Assembly (NCBI RefSeq): GCF_036365825.1
Contig: NZ_CP142675.1
Coordinates: 2,674,501 to 2,738,500 of the forward strand
Reading direction: 5' to 3'
Source: Qipengyuania sp. HL-TH1
GTDB lineage: Bacteria > Pseudomonadota > Alphaproteobacteria > Sphingomonadales > Sphingomonadaceae
Length of the DNA stretch: 64,000 nt
Part shown: positions 24,050-34,618 of the stretch, in pieces
How positions within the stretch are numbered: the stretch's first letter is position 1
How the letters are laid out: each line of letters starts with the position of its first letter
Position numbers and translations under genes: made by a program
Notes under the pieces: generated by a model
Told to the model about the DNA's origin: nothing
Database searches by the model: none
The model's input: the letters and a program-made list of their open reading frames with translations, nothing else

Positions 24050-27000
24050 ATGGGTTCGACAACTGCCGTCCTTCCGAAAACCCTCCAGAATGCGATCACC
24101 GAGAGAATGCGCCTGTCGCTGCTCAGCGGCGATACGCCGTTCGACAAGGCGCAGCTTGGCGACGCCGCGCAATTTGTCGGGCAGCTGGCCGTCCAGCGTA
24201 CGCTTGGGCGTTCTGCGATGGCGATCGAAAGCGTCAGCGACGAACGCCGCCTCACGCGCATCGCAATCGTCAATGACGACATGCCCTTCCTGGTCGATTC
24301 GGTCGCCGCGACGATTGCCGCTCTGGGGCTGTCGATCGACCGGCTGGTCCACCCGGTCATCCCCGTGGAGCGCGACAAGACCGGACGGCTGACCGGCATC
24401 CCCGAAGGCGATCCGGACGAGGCCTATTGGGAATCGATGATCTACATCGAGGCTGCGCGGGTCGATGCCAAGACCCGCCGCCAGTTGCAGGAAACGCTCA
24501 AGGAAACGCTTGCCGACGTGCGCGCGGCAGTCACCGACTGGCCCGCGCTGCAGGAGGCCATGGCGAGCGATGCAAAGCGGATCGCGGCAACCGACAATGA
24601 AGGCGCCGAGCTGCTCGACTGGCTCAATTCGGGCATGTTGACCCAGCTGGGTCACGTCACCCGTCACCGCGACGGGCGCCAGGTGAACGAGCTGGGCATC
24701 TGCCGCCGCAGCGCGCAAGTGCTGCTCGCCGAAGCCTCATACGAACGCGCTTTCGCCTGGTTCGAAGCGGGCACCGACCAGCGCCGGCCGCTGATCATCA
24801 AGGCCAACCACCTCAGCAACGTGCATCGCCGCGTCCCGCTCGACCTGCTGATCGTGCCGATCGAGGAGCAGGGCAAGCCGGTCGCGCTCTCGGTCCATGC
24901 CGGGGTCTGGACCAGCGCCGCGCTCGCCGCGCCGCCGCGCAGCGTGCCGCGCCTGCGTCGCCAGCTCGATACGCTGCGCAGCCGTCACGGGTTCGACGAC
25001 ACCGGCCATGCCGGCAAGGCGCTGGTCCATGCGCTGACCACGCTCCCGCACGATCTGCTGATCGGCTTCTCGGAAGAAGACGTCGAACGCGTCGCGACGA
25101 CGATGATGAGCCTGGTCGATCGCCCGCGCCCGCGCCTCGCGCTGGTCGAGGCGCCGCTGGCGCGCCACCTCTTCGCCTTCGTCTGGCTGCCGCGCGACAT
25201 GGTCGCGACACAGGTGCGGCTGGAAATCCAGGCGCTGCTCGAGGAAGCCGCTTCGGCGCGGCTGCTCGACTGGAGCCTCGAGGTCGAAGGCGGCAATCTC
25301 GCCACCATCCGCTTCGTTTTCGATATTCGCGATGGCGACCAGGCGCCCGACCAGGCCCAGCTCGAGGAGCAGATGCAGACGCTGCTGCGCGGCTGGAGCG
25401 AAGCGGTCGAGGCCGAGCTTGGCGCGATCGAGGAACCCAGCCGCGCGGCGGGCCTTGCCATGCGCTTCGCCGACCATTTCCCTACCGGATTCCGCGGCCG
25501 CTATGGCCCGCGCGAGGCAGCGCTCGATATCGCGCGCCTGCACGAACTCGGTGCGAGCCTTGAAAGCGAGGAAGTGGTGCGCGGCGCGCGGATGTATTTC
25601 TGCGACCGCGAGGTACAGGGGTGCCTGCGGCTCAAGCTCTACCAGTCGGAAGGCAGCCTGCCGCTGTCCGAAGGCGTGCCAGCACTGGAAGATTTCGGTT
25701 TCTACGTGCGGTCCGAAATGCCCACCGTGCTCGACGAGGGCCGGTTGGGGACAATCCACGATTTCCTGCTCGACCTGAAGCCGGGTGCCGATCCCAAAGC
25801 GCTGATCGACCGGTCCGATGCGATCGAGGAAGCCGTCAGCGCGGTCCTCAACAGCGAAGCGGAGAACGACCCCTTCAACCGGCTGGTGCCCGAAGCGGGC
25901 CTGTCCGCGCGCGAGGCGAACTGGCTGCGCGCCTTCTACCGCTATTTGCGGCAGGCCGGCATGGGCTTCACCATCTACACCGTGGTCGATGCGCTGGCTG
26001 CCGCGCCCGACGTGACCCGCGCGCTGATCGCGCTGTTCACCGCGCGTCACGATCCCGAATTCGGTACGGGACGCGACAAGGCGGTCGAGGATGCGCGCGC
26101 CGCGATCAAGCGCGGCCTCGCCAAGGTCAAGGCGATCAATGACGACCGCCTGCTCAGGCTCTACAACTCGCTGATCGACGCGATCCTGCGCACCAACGCC
26201 TTCGCCCCCGCGGCGGCCGAAGCGCTGGCCTTCAAAATCAACTCGGCCAAGGTGCCCAATCTCCCCAAGCCGATCCCCTACCGCGAAATCTTCGTCTATT
26301 CGCGCCGGGTCGAGGGTATCCACCTGCGCAGCGGCCCCGTCGCGCGCGGCGGCCTGCGCTGGTCCGACCGGCGCGACGATTTCCGCACCGAGATTCTCGG
26401 GCTGATGAAAGCGCAGCGGGTCAAGAACGCGGTGATCGTGCCGACCGGCGCGAAAGGCGGGTTCTATCCCAAGCAGCTGCCCAATCCGGCGCTCGACCGC
26501 GAGGCCTGGGCCGCCGAGGGGCGCGCCAGCTACGAGACCTTCATCCGCACGCTGCTGTCGGTCACGGACAACATCGTCGACGACAAGGTCGTCCATCCGG
26601 AAGACGTGGTCATCACCGATGGCGAGGACCCCTATTTCGTGGTCGCCGCCGACAAGGGCACCGCGACCTTCTCCGACGTTGCCAACGCGATCGCCGAAGC
26701 GAAGGATTTCTGGCTCGACGACGCTTTCGCGAGCGGCGGCTCGAAAGGCTACGACCACAAGGCCATGGGCATTACCGCCAAGGGTGCCTGGGTCAGCGTC
26801 CAGCGCCACTTCCTCGAGATGGGCGTCGATGTGCAGAGCGAGCCCGTTGAAGTGGTCGGCTGCGGCGACATGTCGGGTGATGTCTTCGGCAACGGGATGC
26901 TGCTGTCCAAGGCGATCAAGCTGGTCGCCGCCTTCGATCACCGCCACATCTTCCTCGATCCCAATCCCGATCCGGCCGCCAGCTGGGACGAGCGCCAGCG

Positions 27001-28738
27001 CCTGTTCGCGCTCCCCCGCTCGAGCTGGGAGGATTACGACAGCGCGCTGATTTCCAAGGGCGGCGGGGTCTTCGCGCGCGACGCCAAGAGCATCAAGCTG
27101 TCCAAGGCGATGCAGGCGAAGCTGGGCATCGAGCAGGGCACGATCGAGCCCGAGGCGCTGATCTCGGCGATCCTGAAGGCGCCGGTCGACCTCATCTGGT
27201 TCGGCGGCATCGGCACCTATATCAAGGCGTCGCAGGAGAATAACGTCCAGGTCGGCGACCCGGCCAACGACGCGCTGCGCGTGGATGCAAAGGACGTCCG
27301 CGCCAAGGTCATCGGCGAGGGCGCCAATCTCGGAATCACGCAGGCAGGCCGGATCGAGTTCGCGCATGGCGGCGGACGATCGAACACCGACTTCATCGAC
27401 AATTCGGCGGGCGTCGATTGTTCGGACAATGAGGTCAATATCAAGATCGCGCTGGCCGCCGCCAAGCGCGCGGGCAAGCTCAGCGAGCCCAAGCGGGTCG
27501 CGCTGCTCGAATCGATGACCGACGAGGTCGGACGGATCGTGCTTGAGGACAATCGCTTGCAGGCACTTGCGCTGTCGATCGCCGAAGTCGGCGGCGCGCG
27601 GGCAATGGCCTCGCAGCAACATATCATCCAGACGCTCGAAGCTGGCGGCAATCTCGACCGCCGGACCGAGGGGCTGGCGGACGACCAGACGCTGCAACGG
27701 CGCGCGGCCGATGGCGCCGGCCTGACCCGGCCCGAACTCGCCGTACTGCTGTCCTCGTCTAAGCTGGTGCTCCAGGATGCCATCGAGCGCGGCAGCCTGG
27801 CCGACGATGCGCTGCTCGAGGAAACGCTGTTCGAAGCCTTCCCCGCGCCGATGCGCAAGAAGTACAAGACGCAGATCGCGGGCCATCAATTGCGGCGCGA
27901 GATCGTTGCGACCAAGCTCGCCAACCGCATCGTCAACCGCATGGGGATGATCCATCCCTTCGAACTGGCCGAAGAGGAAGGCGTCGAGCTGGATGAAGTG
28001 GCCGCGGCCTTCGTCGCTGCCGAACACCTGTTCGACCTGCCCGACCTATGGGCGTCTATCGATGCCACAGCGATGCCTGAAAGCGCGCGGCTGATGCTGT
28101 TCGACCGGATCGCCGCGGCAGCGGGAAATTTGATTTCGGACGTGCTGCGCACCTCTTCGGGCCACGTCGACCCGAGCGCGCTGGTCGGCGATATCGGCAA
28201 GGCAGTCGCCAAGCTGGCGGGCGCCACCACCGAACTGCTGAGCGCCGAATCGCGCCAGCAATCCGATCGCCTGTGCGACCAGCTCATCGCCGCCGGGGCG
28301 CCCGAAGCGCTCGCCGCGCGCGTCGCGCATCTCTACGATCTCGACGGCGCAGTGGGCCTCGCCAAGCTGGCCAGCGAAACCGGCATCGCCCCGATCGGGC
28401 TGACCGAGGCCTTCACCGATATCGGCCGTCGGCTCGGTCTCGACTGGGCGCAGTCGACCGCCGCGCTGATGAGCCCCTCGGATGTGTGGGAACGCCTGCT
28501 GGTTTCTGGCCTCGCGCGCGATTTCCAGCAGATGCGGCTCGAACTGCTGCGGCGCCTCGCGCGGCGCAAGGATGCCAAGCAGGACATGCCCGCCGCGGTT
28601 GCCAAATGGGCCGAGGAGCAGGCCGTCGCGGTGCGCGGGTTCCGCAGCATGGTCGCGCGGGCGCAGGGCCAGTCGCCGGTTGCGCCGGCCATGCTGGCGC
28701 AGGTCGCAAGCATGGCGCGCAACCTGCTCGGCCGCTAG
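24050..28738 (+). CDS. NAD-dependent glutamate dehydrogenase (large, GDH-180 type)
   Basis: A 1,562-aa enzyme that oxidises glutamate to 2-oxoglutarate and ammonium with NAD, as in Caulobacter and Streptomyces. A long N-terminal regulatory part with ACT-like segments (about 1-700) precedes the catalytic core. The core has GGLRWSDRRDDFRTEILGLMKAQRVKNAVIVPTGAKGGF (about 770-808), the following GCGDMSGDVFGNGML (NAD-fold) and IGEGANLGITQAGRIEF. A helical C-terminal part follows. The ATG at 24050 has AGAGG six bases ahead; an in-frame ATG at 24023 is possible. It is probably monocistronic. With glnE it is one of two nitrogen-balance genes in the window. Confidence 0.95.
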   Translation: MGSTTAVLPKTLQNAITERMRLSLLSGDTPFDKAQLGDAAQFVGQLAVQRTLGRSAMAIESVSDERRLTRIAIVNDDMPFLVDSVAATIAALGLSIDRLVHPVIPVERDKTGRLTGIPEGDPDEAYWESMIYIEAARVDAKTRRQLQETLKETLADVRAAVTDWPALQEAMASDAKRIAATDNEGAELLDWLNSGMLTQLGHVTRHRDGRQVNELGICRRSAQVLLAEASYERAFAWFEAGTDQRRPLIIKANHLSNVHRRVPLDLLIVPIEEQGKPVALSVHAGVWTSAALAAPPRSVPRLRRQLDTLRSRHGFDDTGHAGKALVHALTTLPHDLLIGFSEEDVERVATTMMSLVDRPRPRLALVEAPLARHLFAFVWLPRDMVATQVRLEIQALLEEAASARLLDWSLEVEGGNLATIRFVFDIRDGDQAPDQAQLEEQMQTLLRGWSEAVEAELGAIEEPSRAAGLAMRFADHFPTGFRGRYGPREAALDIARLHELGASLESEEVVRGARMYFCDREVQGCLRLKLYQSEGSLPLSEGVPALEDFGFYVRSEMPTVLDEGRLGTIHDFLLDLKPGADPKALIDRSDAIEEAVSAVLNSEAENDPFNRLVPEAGLSAREANWLRAFYRYLRQAGMGFTIYTVVDALAAAPDVTRALIALFTARHDPEFGTGRDKAVEDARAAIKRGLAKVKAINDDRLLRLYNSLIDAILRTNAFAPAAAEALAFKINSAKVPNLPKPIPYREIFVYSRRVEGIHLRSGPVARGGLRWSDRRDDFRTEILGLMKAQRVKNAVIVPTGAKGGFYPKQLPNPALDREAWAAEGRASYETFIRTLLSVTDNIVDDKVVHPEDVVITDGEDPYFVVAADKGTATFSDVANAIAEAKDFWLDDAFASGGSKGYDHKAMGITAKGAWVSVQRHFLEMGVDVQSEPVEVVGCGDMSGDVFGNGMLLSKAIKLVAAFDHRHIFLDPNPDPAASWDERQRLFALPRSSWEDYDSALISKGGGVFARDAKSIKLSKAMQAKLGIEQGTIEPEALISAILKAPVDLIWFGGIGTYIKASQENNVQVGDPANDALRVDAKDVRAKVIGEGANLGITQAGRIEFAHGGGRSNTDFIDNSAGVDCSDNEVNIKIALAAAKRAGKLSEPKRVALLESMTDEVGRIVLEDNRLQALALSIAEVGGARAMASQQHIIQTLEAGGNLDRRTEGLADDQTLQRRAADGAGLTRPELAVLLSSSKLVLQDAIERGSLADDALLEETLFEAFPAPMRKKYKTQIAGHQLRREIVATKLANRIVNRMGMIHPFELAEEEGVELDEVAAAFVAAEHLFDLPDLWASIDATAMPESARLMLFDRIAAAAGNLISDVLRTSSGHVDPSALVGDIGKAVAKLAGATTELLSAESRQQSDRLCDQLIAAGAPEALAARVAHLYDLDGAVGLAKLASETGIAPIGLTEAFTDIGRRLGLDWAQSTAALMSPSDVWERLLVSGLARDFQQMRLELLRRLARRKDAKQDMPAAVAKWAEEQAVAVRGFRSMVARAQGQSPVAPAMLAQVASMARNLLGR

Positions 28739-28777
28739 CACCACACCCGACCCGGGCATGACCGGCTGGGCTTGACC

Positions 28778-28799
28778 GGCTGGCGTTTTCGCGCCAGCC
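28778..28799 (+). promoter_or_regulatory. Hairpin ahead of the FAD reductase gene
   Basis: GGCTGGCG (28778-28785) pairs with CGCCAGCC (28792-28799) around TTTTCG. It lies 40 bases after the glutamate dehydrogenase stop and 10 bases before the reductase start, which lacks a ribosome site. There is no trailing T-tract, so it is a weak terminator for GDH or a leader structure for the reductase. Confidence 0.4.
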
Positions 28800-28808
28800 A
28801 GCGCGGCG

Positions 28809-30035
28809 ATGGAACATTTCGATATCGTCATCGTGGGCTCGGGGCATGGCGGGGCCCAGGCCGCCATCGCATTGCGGCAGAACGGCCATGAGGGTTCGGT
28901 CCTCATCGTCAGCCGCGATCGCAATCCGCCCTACGAACGCCCCCCGCTCTCGAAGGAATATCTTGCGGGCGAGAAGCCATTCGAGCGTATCCAGATACGC
29001 CCCGAACAATTCTGGGCCGACAAGGACATCGAGCTGCGCCTCGGCCGCAACGTCAACGAGGTCGACCCGGTCGCGCGCGAGCTGGGCCTGTCCGACGACA
29101 CGCGGATTACCTATCGCAAGCTGGTCTGGGCTGCCGGCGGCGATGCCCGCCGCATGTCGTGCCCGGGTAGCGACAATGCCGGCATCCACTACGTCCGCAC
29201 GCGGCGCGACGTCGATACGCTCAGGGAAGAGCTCGCCGCCGGGGCCAAGCGCGCAGTGATCGTCGGGGCGGGCTATATCGGGCTCGAGGCAGCGGCGGTG
29301 CTCCGCAAGCTCGATTGCCAGGTCACCGTGGTCGAAGTGCTCGACCGCGTGCTGGCGCGCGTCGCGGGTCCCGAATTGTCCGAATTCTACGCTGCCTATC
29401 ACCGCGAACACGGCGTCGATCTGCGGCTGTCGACCGCGGTCGAGACGATCACCGGCGAGAACGGCCGCGTCACCGGCGTGATGACCGACAGCGGCGAGAC
29501 GATCGCCTGCGATGTGATCATCGCGGGGATCGGCATCGTGCCGTCTGTGGGGCCGCTGATCGCTGCGGGGGCAGCGGGTTCGAACGGGGTCGATGTCGAC
29601 GCGTACGGGCGCACTACGCTCGACAACATCTATGCCATCGGCGACTGCGCCAGCCACGCCAACCCCTATGCCGACAACAAGGTCATCCGCCTCGAATCGG
29701 TCCAGAATGCCAATGACATGGCGACGATCGCGGCCAAGGCGATCATGGGCGACAAGCAGGCCTATGATGCGGTCCCATGGTTCTGGTCGAACCAGTACGA
29801 TTTGCGCCTGCAGACCGTGGGCATATCGATCGGCTATGATGCCACCGTGCTGCGCGGCGATCCGGCGGACAAGAAGTTCAGCGTGGTCTATCTGCGCGAA
29901 GGCGTGGTGATCGCGCTCGATTGCGTCAACAACACCAAGGATTACGTGCAGGGCCGCAAGCTGGTGATGGCGCGCGCGGAAGTGGATCCCGAAGTGCTTG
30001 CCGACAGCGCGGTGCCGCTCAAGGACATGCTGTGA
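28809..30035 (+). CDS. FAD-dependent ferredoxin reductase (putidaredoxin-reductase type)
   Basis: A 408-aa flavoprotein that moves electrons from NAD(P)H to a ferredoxin, typically feeding a P450 or dioxygenase. It has the N-terminal FAD Rossmann motif [16 protein letters not shown] (about 6-21), the NAD Rossmann motif [17 protein letters not shown] (about 147-163), and the second FAD site [15 protein letters not shown] (about 273-287). A C-terminal dimerisation domain follows. Its stop overlaps a possible GTG start of the CoA-transferase. The window holds two P450 genes, and this reductase is a candidate partner for either, though it is adjacent to neither. No ferredoxin gene is present here. 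Confidence 0.92.
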   Translation: MEHFDIVIVGSGHGGAQAAIALRQNGHEGSVLIVSRDRNPPYERPPLSKEYLAGEKPFERIQIRPEQFWADKDIELRLGRNVNEVDPVARELGLSDDTRITYRKLVWAAGGDARRMSCPGSDNAGIHYVRTRRDVDTLREELAAGAKRAVIVGAGYIGLEAAAVLRKLDCQVTVVEVLDRVLARVAGPELSEFYAAYHREHGVDLRLSTAVETITGENGRVTGVMTDSGETIACDVIIAGIGIVPSVGPLIAAGAAGSNGVDVDAYGRTTLDNIYAIGDCASHANPYADNKVIRLESVQNANDMATIAAKAIMGDKQAYDAVPWFWSNQYDLRLQTVGISIGYDATVLRGDPADKKFSVVYLREGVVIALDCVNNTKDYVQGRKLVMARAEVDPEVLADSAVPLKDML

Positions 30036-30058
30036 TTGCAGCCGGGGACGGTCGCGCG

Positions 30059-31192
30059 ATGCTCGAAGGGCTTCGCGTGATCGACATGACCTCGGTGGTG
30101 TTCGGGCCCTATTGCACGCAGATCCTCGCCGATTTTGGGGCCGAGGTGATCAAGGTCGAAGCCCCCGGCGGCGACGTGTTCCGCTACGGCGCGCCCTCCG
30201 CGCGCAGCAAGGCCATGGGCCCGGGGTACATCGCGCTCAATCGCGGTAAGCAGTCGCTGGTGCTCGATCTCAAGCAGGAGGCCGACCGCGCGATACTGCG
30301 CGATTTGCTCGCCGATGCCGACATCTTCATCCACAATGTCCGCGCCGAAGCGATCGAGCGGCTCGGGTTCGATTACGACAGCGTGCGCGCGCTTGCTCCC
30401 GACATCATCTATGCACATTGCGTTGGCTTCGGCTCGGGCGGGCCCTATGCCGGGCTGCAGGCCTATGACGACGTGATCCAGGCCGCCAGCGGCACCACCA
30501 CCCTGCTGCCGCGCGCAGACGGCAACGAGCGCCCGCGCTACCTGCCATCGCTGATCGCCGACAAGGTCGCCGGACTGCACGCCGCCTATGCGGTGATGGC
30601 CGCCGTGGTACACCGCCTGCGGACCGGGCAAGGCCAGCATGTCGAAGTGCCGATGTTCGAGGCCTTCAGCAGCTTCATGCTCAAGGAGCACCTTGGCGGG
30701 AACACTTTCGAGCCGCCCGTCGGCCCGCCCTGCTATGGCCGCCAGGTCGACCCGGATCGCCAGCCGTTCCCGACCCGCGACGGATATGTCAGCATCGTGC
30801 CTTACCGGCTCGACCATTTCACCAAGGTGATCGCGCTGATGGGCGACGAGGCCTTCGCGCGAGAAGAGCGCTTCGCCACGCCCGAAGGGCTGATCGCGGG
30901 GCAGGCCGAACTCTATGCCCGCATCGCCGAACTCACCGCCGGTTTCGCGACCGACAAACTGGTCGCGCTGATGCACGCCAATGCGATCCCCGCGATGCCG
31001 GTGCGCGACATGGCCGACATGGCGCAGGAGCCCCATCTTGAAGCGTCGGGCTTTTTCATGCGCCGCGAACACCCCACCGAAGGCGCGCTGGTCGAGATGC
31101 GCGAGCCGTCGCGCTTTTCCGCCTGGGAAGCGCCCGATCCAGCGCCCGCCCCGCTGCTGGGCGAGCACGACCGGACTTATCGCAACGACTAG
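30059..31192 (+). CDS. CaiB/BaiF family CoA-transferase (family III)
   Basis: A 377-aa enzyme that moves CoA between carboxylic acids. The start at 30059 gives the standard opening [34 protein letters not shown], with GGGGACGG upstream; a GTG at 30032 would overlap the reductase stop. Further marks are [13 protein letters not shown], the [14 protein letters not shown] region with the conserved Asn/Arg, and a catalytic Asp expected within [15 protein letters not shown] sequence. It ends in a CTAG that also holds the stop codon of the convergent queG. Substrates are not predictable; the neighbourhood suggests acid catabolism. Confidence 0.9.
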   Translation: MLEGLRVIDMTSVVFGPYCTQILADFGAEVIKVEAPGGDVFRYGAPSARSKAMGPGYIALNRGKQSLVLDLKQEADRAILRDLLADADIFIHNVRAEAIERLGFDYDSVRALAPDIIYAHCVGFGSGGPYAGLQAYDDVIQAASGTTTLLPRADGNERPRYLPSLIADKVAGLHAAYAVMAAVVHRLRTGQGQHVEVPMFEAFSSFMLKEHLGGNTFEPPVGPPCYGRQVDPDRQPFPTRDGYVSIVPYRLDHFTKVIALMGDEAFAREERFATPEGLIAGQAELYARIAELTAGFATDKLVALMHANAIPAMPVRDMADMAQEPHLEASGFFMRREHPTEGALVEMREPSRFSAWEAPDPAPAPLLGEHDRTYRND

Positions 31193-32229
31193 GCGAGCCT
31201 TGCCGCAGCCCAATCGGCCGCTTCGGAAACCGCGGGATCGGGATCACCGCGCAGCCCTTCGACAAGCGGAGCGAGAGCTGCCGAACCGCTATTCCCTGCC
31301 GCATAAAGGCAGTTGCGCACGAAGCGGTCGCGCCCAACCCGCTTGATCGGCGAGCCGGAGAAGAACTGCCTGAAGCCCGCATCGTCAAAGGCCAGGAAGG
31401 CAGCCAGGTCGGGCGCCATCAGCTCCTCGCGCGGCGCCAGCTTGAGGTGCCGGTGCGCCGTATCGGCGAACTTGTTCCATGGGCAGACCGCGAGGCAATC
31501 GTCGCAGCCATAGATGCGATTGCCCAGCGCCTCACGAAACTCCTCGGGGATCGGCCCCTTGTGCTCGATCGTGAGGTAGGAAATGCAGCGCCGCGCATCG
31601 AGCTGGTAGGGCGCGGGGAAGGCGTCGGTCGGGCAGGCATCCTGGCACGCGCGGCAATTTCCGCAGCGATCGGGATGCGAGAGGTCGGGCGCGAATTCGA
31701 GCGTCGAATAGATTGCGCCGAGGAACAGCCAGCTGCCATGCGACCGGCTGACCAGATTGGTGTGCTTGCCTTGCCAGCCGATCCCGGCCGCCTCCCCCAG
31801 CGGCTTTTCCATCACCGGCGCCGTATCGACGAAGACCTTGAGTTCGCTTGTCGGTTCGCGCGCGATCAGCCAGCGCGCCAGCGCTTTCAGCGCCTTCTTG
31901 ACCACGTCGTGATAGTCGCGCCCCTGCGCATAGACCGAAACGCGCGCTTTCTCCGGCGCGGCCGCCAGCGCCAGAGGGTCCACATCGGGCGCATAGCTCA
32001 TGCCCAGTGCGATCACGCTGTTGGCTTCGGGCCATAATCCTTGCGGTGAGGCGCGCTGCTGTTTGCGCGCATCCATCCAGTCCATCGCGCCGTGCCGCCC
32101 TTCGCCCAGATAGTGCTCGAGCCGCGCGGCGCGCTGCGGGTCGGGCGCAGCAGATGCAAATCCGCAGGCGACGAAACCCAGCCTGAGGGCCTCGGCGCGC
32201 AATTCCGCCTGCAATCCTGCATTAACCAC
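31189..32229 (-). CDS. queG: Epoxyqueuosine reductase
   Basis: A 346-aa cobalamin-dependent iron-sulfur enzyme that performs the last step of queuosine synthesis on tRNA. It has an N-terminal cobalamin-binding region ([19 protein letters not shown] onward) and two 4Fe-4S clusters in [16 protein letters not shown] (about 184-199) and [15 protein letters not shown] (about 235-249). A C-terminal HEAT-like tail ([17 protein letters not shown]) follows. The start is a GTG at 32229, with GGGAG about 11 bases away; no in-frame ATG lies nearby. It is convergent with the CoA-transferase and divergent from the ABC genes. Confidence 0.94.
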   Translation of the reverse strand: MVNAGLQAELRAEALRLGFVACGFASAAPDPQRAARLEHYLGEGRHGAMDWMDARKQQRASPQGLWPEANSVIALGMSYAPDVDPLALAAAPEKARVSVYAQGRDYHDVVKKALKALARWLIAREPTSELKVFVDTAPVMEKPLGEAAGIGWQGKHTNLVSRSHGSWLFLGAIYSTLEFAPDLSHPDRCGNCRACQDACPTDAFPAPYQLDARRCISYLTIEHKGPIPEEFREALGNRIYGCDDCLAVCPWNKFADTAHRHLKLAPREELMAPDLAAFLAFDDAGFRQFFSGSPIKRVGRDRFVRNCLYAAGNSGSAALAPLVEGLRGDPDPAVSEAADWAAARLA

Positions 32230-32295
32230 GCTTGCGGGTGCTCCCGTTCACTGCCAGCCACTAATCATGCGCGCATGCTTACCGAGACAGGCTCC

Positions 32296-33276
32296 ATGAC
32301 GCGACCCCCGGCTGGCGACCAGCGCCCGCTCGCTATCGAGGCCCACGGGCTGGTCAAGCGCTTCGATGGCACGCTGGCGGTCGACGGCGTCGATATCGCC
32401 GTGCCCGAAGGCGCCATTTACGGCATCCTTGGACCCAATGGCGCGGGCAAGACCACGACCTTGCGCATGCTGCTGGGCATTATCGATCCCGACGCGGGCG
32501 TGCGCCGCGTGTTCGGCAATGATCGCCCGCATGAGGTCGCCAAGCTGATCGGCTACCTGCCCGAGGAACGCGGGCTCTACCCGGCGATGAAATGCGACGA
32601 GGCGATCGCCTTCATGGGCGCCTTGCGCGGTTTGCCCACCGCCCAAGGCAAGGCGCGCGGGCGCGAATTGCTCGAACGCCACGGCCTTGGCCATGCGGTC
32701 GACCGGCAGATCCGCCAGCTGTCGAAGGGCATGGCGCAGACGGTGCAATTGCTCGGCACGCTGGTCCACCGCCCGCGCCTGGTGGTGTTCGACGAGCCCT
32801 TCAGCGGGCTGGATGCGATCAACCAGGGCAAGCTCGAAGTGATGATCCGCGAGCTGGCGGACAATGGCACCACGGTGATCTTCTCGACCCATGTCATCCA
32901 TCATGCCGAGCGGCTATGCGACGAGGTCGCGATCATTGCCGGGGGCAAGGTCCCCTATGCCGGGTCGGTCGATTCCGCACGCGACCGCATCCCCGCGCAG
33001 GTCCGGCTCGAGACGCGCCAGCGCGACGGGGCCTGGCGCGCGGCGCTCCCCGCGGATGCCCGCCATAATGACAAGGGGGATGGCAGCCATTTCTGGTTCT
33101 TCCCCGTTCCCGAGACAGGAATCGAAGCCTTGCTCAAGCAGCTGATCGATGGCGAAGCCGGTATCCTGTCGCTGTCGATCGAGCGCGCCGGTCTGCACGA
33201 TGCCTTCGTCGAGATTGCGGGCGAAGCGGCGGCCCGCGCGCTCGAGGAAGACCAGGCCGCAGGAGCCTCGCGATGA
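32296..33276 (+). CDS. ABC transporter ATP-binding protein (NatA-like)
   Basis: A 326-aa ATPase subunit of an ABC-2 type exporter. Walker A is GPNGAGKTT (about 45-53), signature LSKGMAQ (about 146-152), and Walker B LVVFDEPFSGLDA (about 165-177), followed by the H-loop in FSTHVIHHAE. A C-terminal extension of about 90 aa matches the extra domain of this subgroup. The start at 32296 is preferred over 32275 because ACAGG precedes it, though the spacing is short. The permease gene overlaps its stop by four bases. The substrate is unknown; similar pairs export sodium or peptides. Confidence 0.92.
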   Translation: MTRPPAGDQRPLAIEAHGLVKRFDGTLAVDGVDIAVPEGAIYGILGPNGAGKTTTLRMLLGIIDPDAGVRRVFGNDRPHEVAKLIGYLPEERGLYPAMKCDEAIAFMGALRGLPTAQGKARGRELLERHGLGHAVDRQIRQLSKGMAQTVQLLGTLVHRPRLVVFDEPFSGLDAINQGKLEVMIRELADNGTTVIFSTHVIHHAERLCDEVAIIAGGKVPYAGSVDSARDRIPAQVRLETRQRDGAWRAALPADARHNDKGDGSHFWFFPVPETGIEALLKQLIDGEAGILSLSIERAGLHDAFVEIAGEAAARALEEDQAAGASR

Positions 33277-34484
33277 CCGACACCACCCGCCTGTCGCTGT
33301 TCGAAGCCGCGCGCGTCGTGGCAAAGCGCGATTTCCACGCCATCCTGTTCAGCCGCGCATTCTTCTTCTTCCTGCTGGGCCCGTTGTTCCCGATCGTTAT
33401 CGGGGCGCTGGCAGGCGGGATCGGCGGACAAGTGCAGCGCGACGCCAATACCCGCGTTGTCGCGGTGGCCATGGCGGAGGCCGACACGCAGGCGATGATC
33501 GCGGCACGCGCACGGCTCGCCCCGCAGATCGGCATGGCACTGCCCGAACTCCAGTCGAGCGCCAGCGCAGCCTCGCCCGAACAGATCCTGCGCGAGCCGG
33601 GCAAAAACTATACCGCGGTGATCAGCGGCACGGTGGCCGCGCCCGCGCTGACTGCGCCGGCAGACGCGATAGAATACTGGAGCGGACCCATCGCGCTGAT
33701 CGCCGCCGATGCCGGCAGGGGGACCGCAACCGCCTATCCGGAAGTTACCGCGCGCCCGGTCGCGACCAGTGTCGCCGCGCAGCGCAGCGACCGTATCCGT
33801 ACCGCGCAGGCGGGGCAGCTGCTGCTGTTCCTGCTGATGATGCTGCTGGCGGGCATGGTGCTCTCCAACCTCGTCGAGGAAAAGGCCAACAAGATCATCG
33901 AAGTGCTCGCCGCGGCCATTCCGATGGACGCCGTCTTTCTCGGCAAGCTGGCCGCCATGCTGGGCATCAGCCTGGTCGGCATTGCGGTGTGGGCCACCGC
34001 GGGCGCGGCGATCGGCCTGCTGGCCGGTAGCGCATTGCCGCAACTGCCCGAACCCGCGCTGGGCTGGCCGCTGTTCCTGCTGTTCGGGATTATTTATTTC
34101 GCGATGGGCTATCTGCTGCTCGGCTCGCTGTTCCTGACGATTGGCGGGATGGCGACGACCGTGCGCGAGGTGCAGACGCTGTCGATGCCCGTCACCATGG
34201 CGCAGCTGCTGGTGTTTTTCCTCGCCGCGTCCTCGATCACCCGCCCCGGTTCGCCGATAGAGCTGTTCGCCGCGATTTTCCCGCTGTCCTCGCCCTTCGC
34301 CATGCTGGCGCGCGCGGCGCAGTCGGACGCGCTGTGGCCGCATGCGCTCGCGCTTGGCTGGCAGGCGCTGTGCGTGATCCTGTTCGTCCGCTTCGGGGCG
34401 ATGATCTTCCGCCGCCGGGTGATGAAATCGGGCCGCGGCGGACGCGCGGTGAAGGGGCATGTCGGCGGGACCGAACCCGCGTAA
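33273..34484 (+). CDS. ABC-2 type permease (NatB-like)
   Basis: A 403-aa inner-membrane permease coupled to the ATPase by ATGA. One N-terminal helix (about 25-45) is followed by a large extracytoplasmic domain (about 50-180). Five or six helices are packed toward the C-terminus (about 185-385), beginning with LLLFLLMMLLAGMVLSNLVEEKANKIIEVLAAAIP, the typical ABC2_membrane_3 stretch. This shape matches NatB/YhaP exporters. It ends with a basic tail. 134 bases then lead to the P450 gene. Confidence 0.92.
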   Translation: MTDTTRLSLFEAARVVAKRDFHAILFSRAFFFFLLGPLFPIVIGALAGGIGGQVQRDANTRVVAVAMAEADTQAMIAARARLAPQIGMALPELQSSASAASPEQILREPGKNYTAVISGTVAAPALTAPADAIEYWSGPIALIAADAGRGTATAYPEVTARPVATSVAAQRSDRIRTAQAGQLLLFLLMMLLAGMVLSNLVEEKANKIIEVLAAAIPMDAVFLGKLAAMLGISLVGIAVWATAGAAIGLLAGSALPQLPEPALGWPLFLLFGIIYFAMGYLLLGSLFLTIGGMATTVREVQTLSMPVTMAQLLVFFLAASSITRPGSPIELFAAIFPLSSPFAMLARAAQSDALWPHALALGWQALCVILFVRFGAMIFRRRVMKSGRGGRAVKGHVGGTEPA

Positions 34485-34537
34485 GAACTCGCATCTGGAT
34501 CAACGACCTCGTTGGGTGGCGATTTGCAACGCACTAT

Positions 34538-34551
34538 TGACACACGTGTCA
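34538..34551. promoter_or_regulatory. 14-bp inverted repeat, likely operator of the CYP153-like gene
   Basis: TGACAC-AC-GTGTCA, two perfect 6-base arms around two bases. It overlaps a TTGACA (34537-34542) that could be a -35 element and lies about 70 bases before the P450 start. The size and symmetry fit a TetR-type repressor. No TetR gene is in the window, so the regulator would act from elsewhere. Confidence 0.5.
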
Positions 34552-34618
34552 GTTAAGGCAGGATGGGCGGCATAGGAGGGAGAGCGGCGGATGGAGTCGC
34601 TCCCGCGAGGAGAGAGAC

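Noticed and set aside
24737..28027. A 1,096-codon minus-strand frame opposite glutamate dehydrogenase
   Set aside because: It lies wholly within a clear gene and has no motif or ribosome site; it is a codon-bias shadow.
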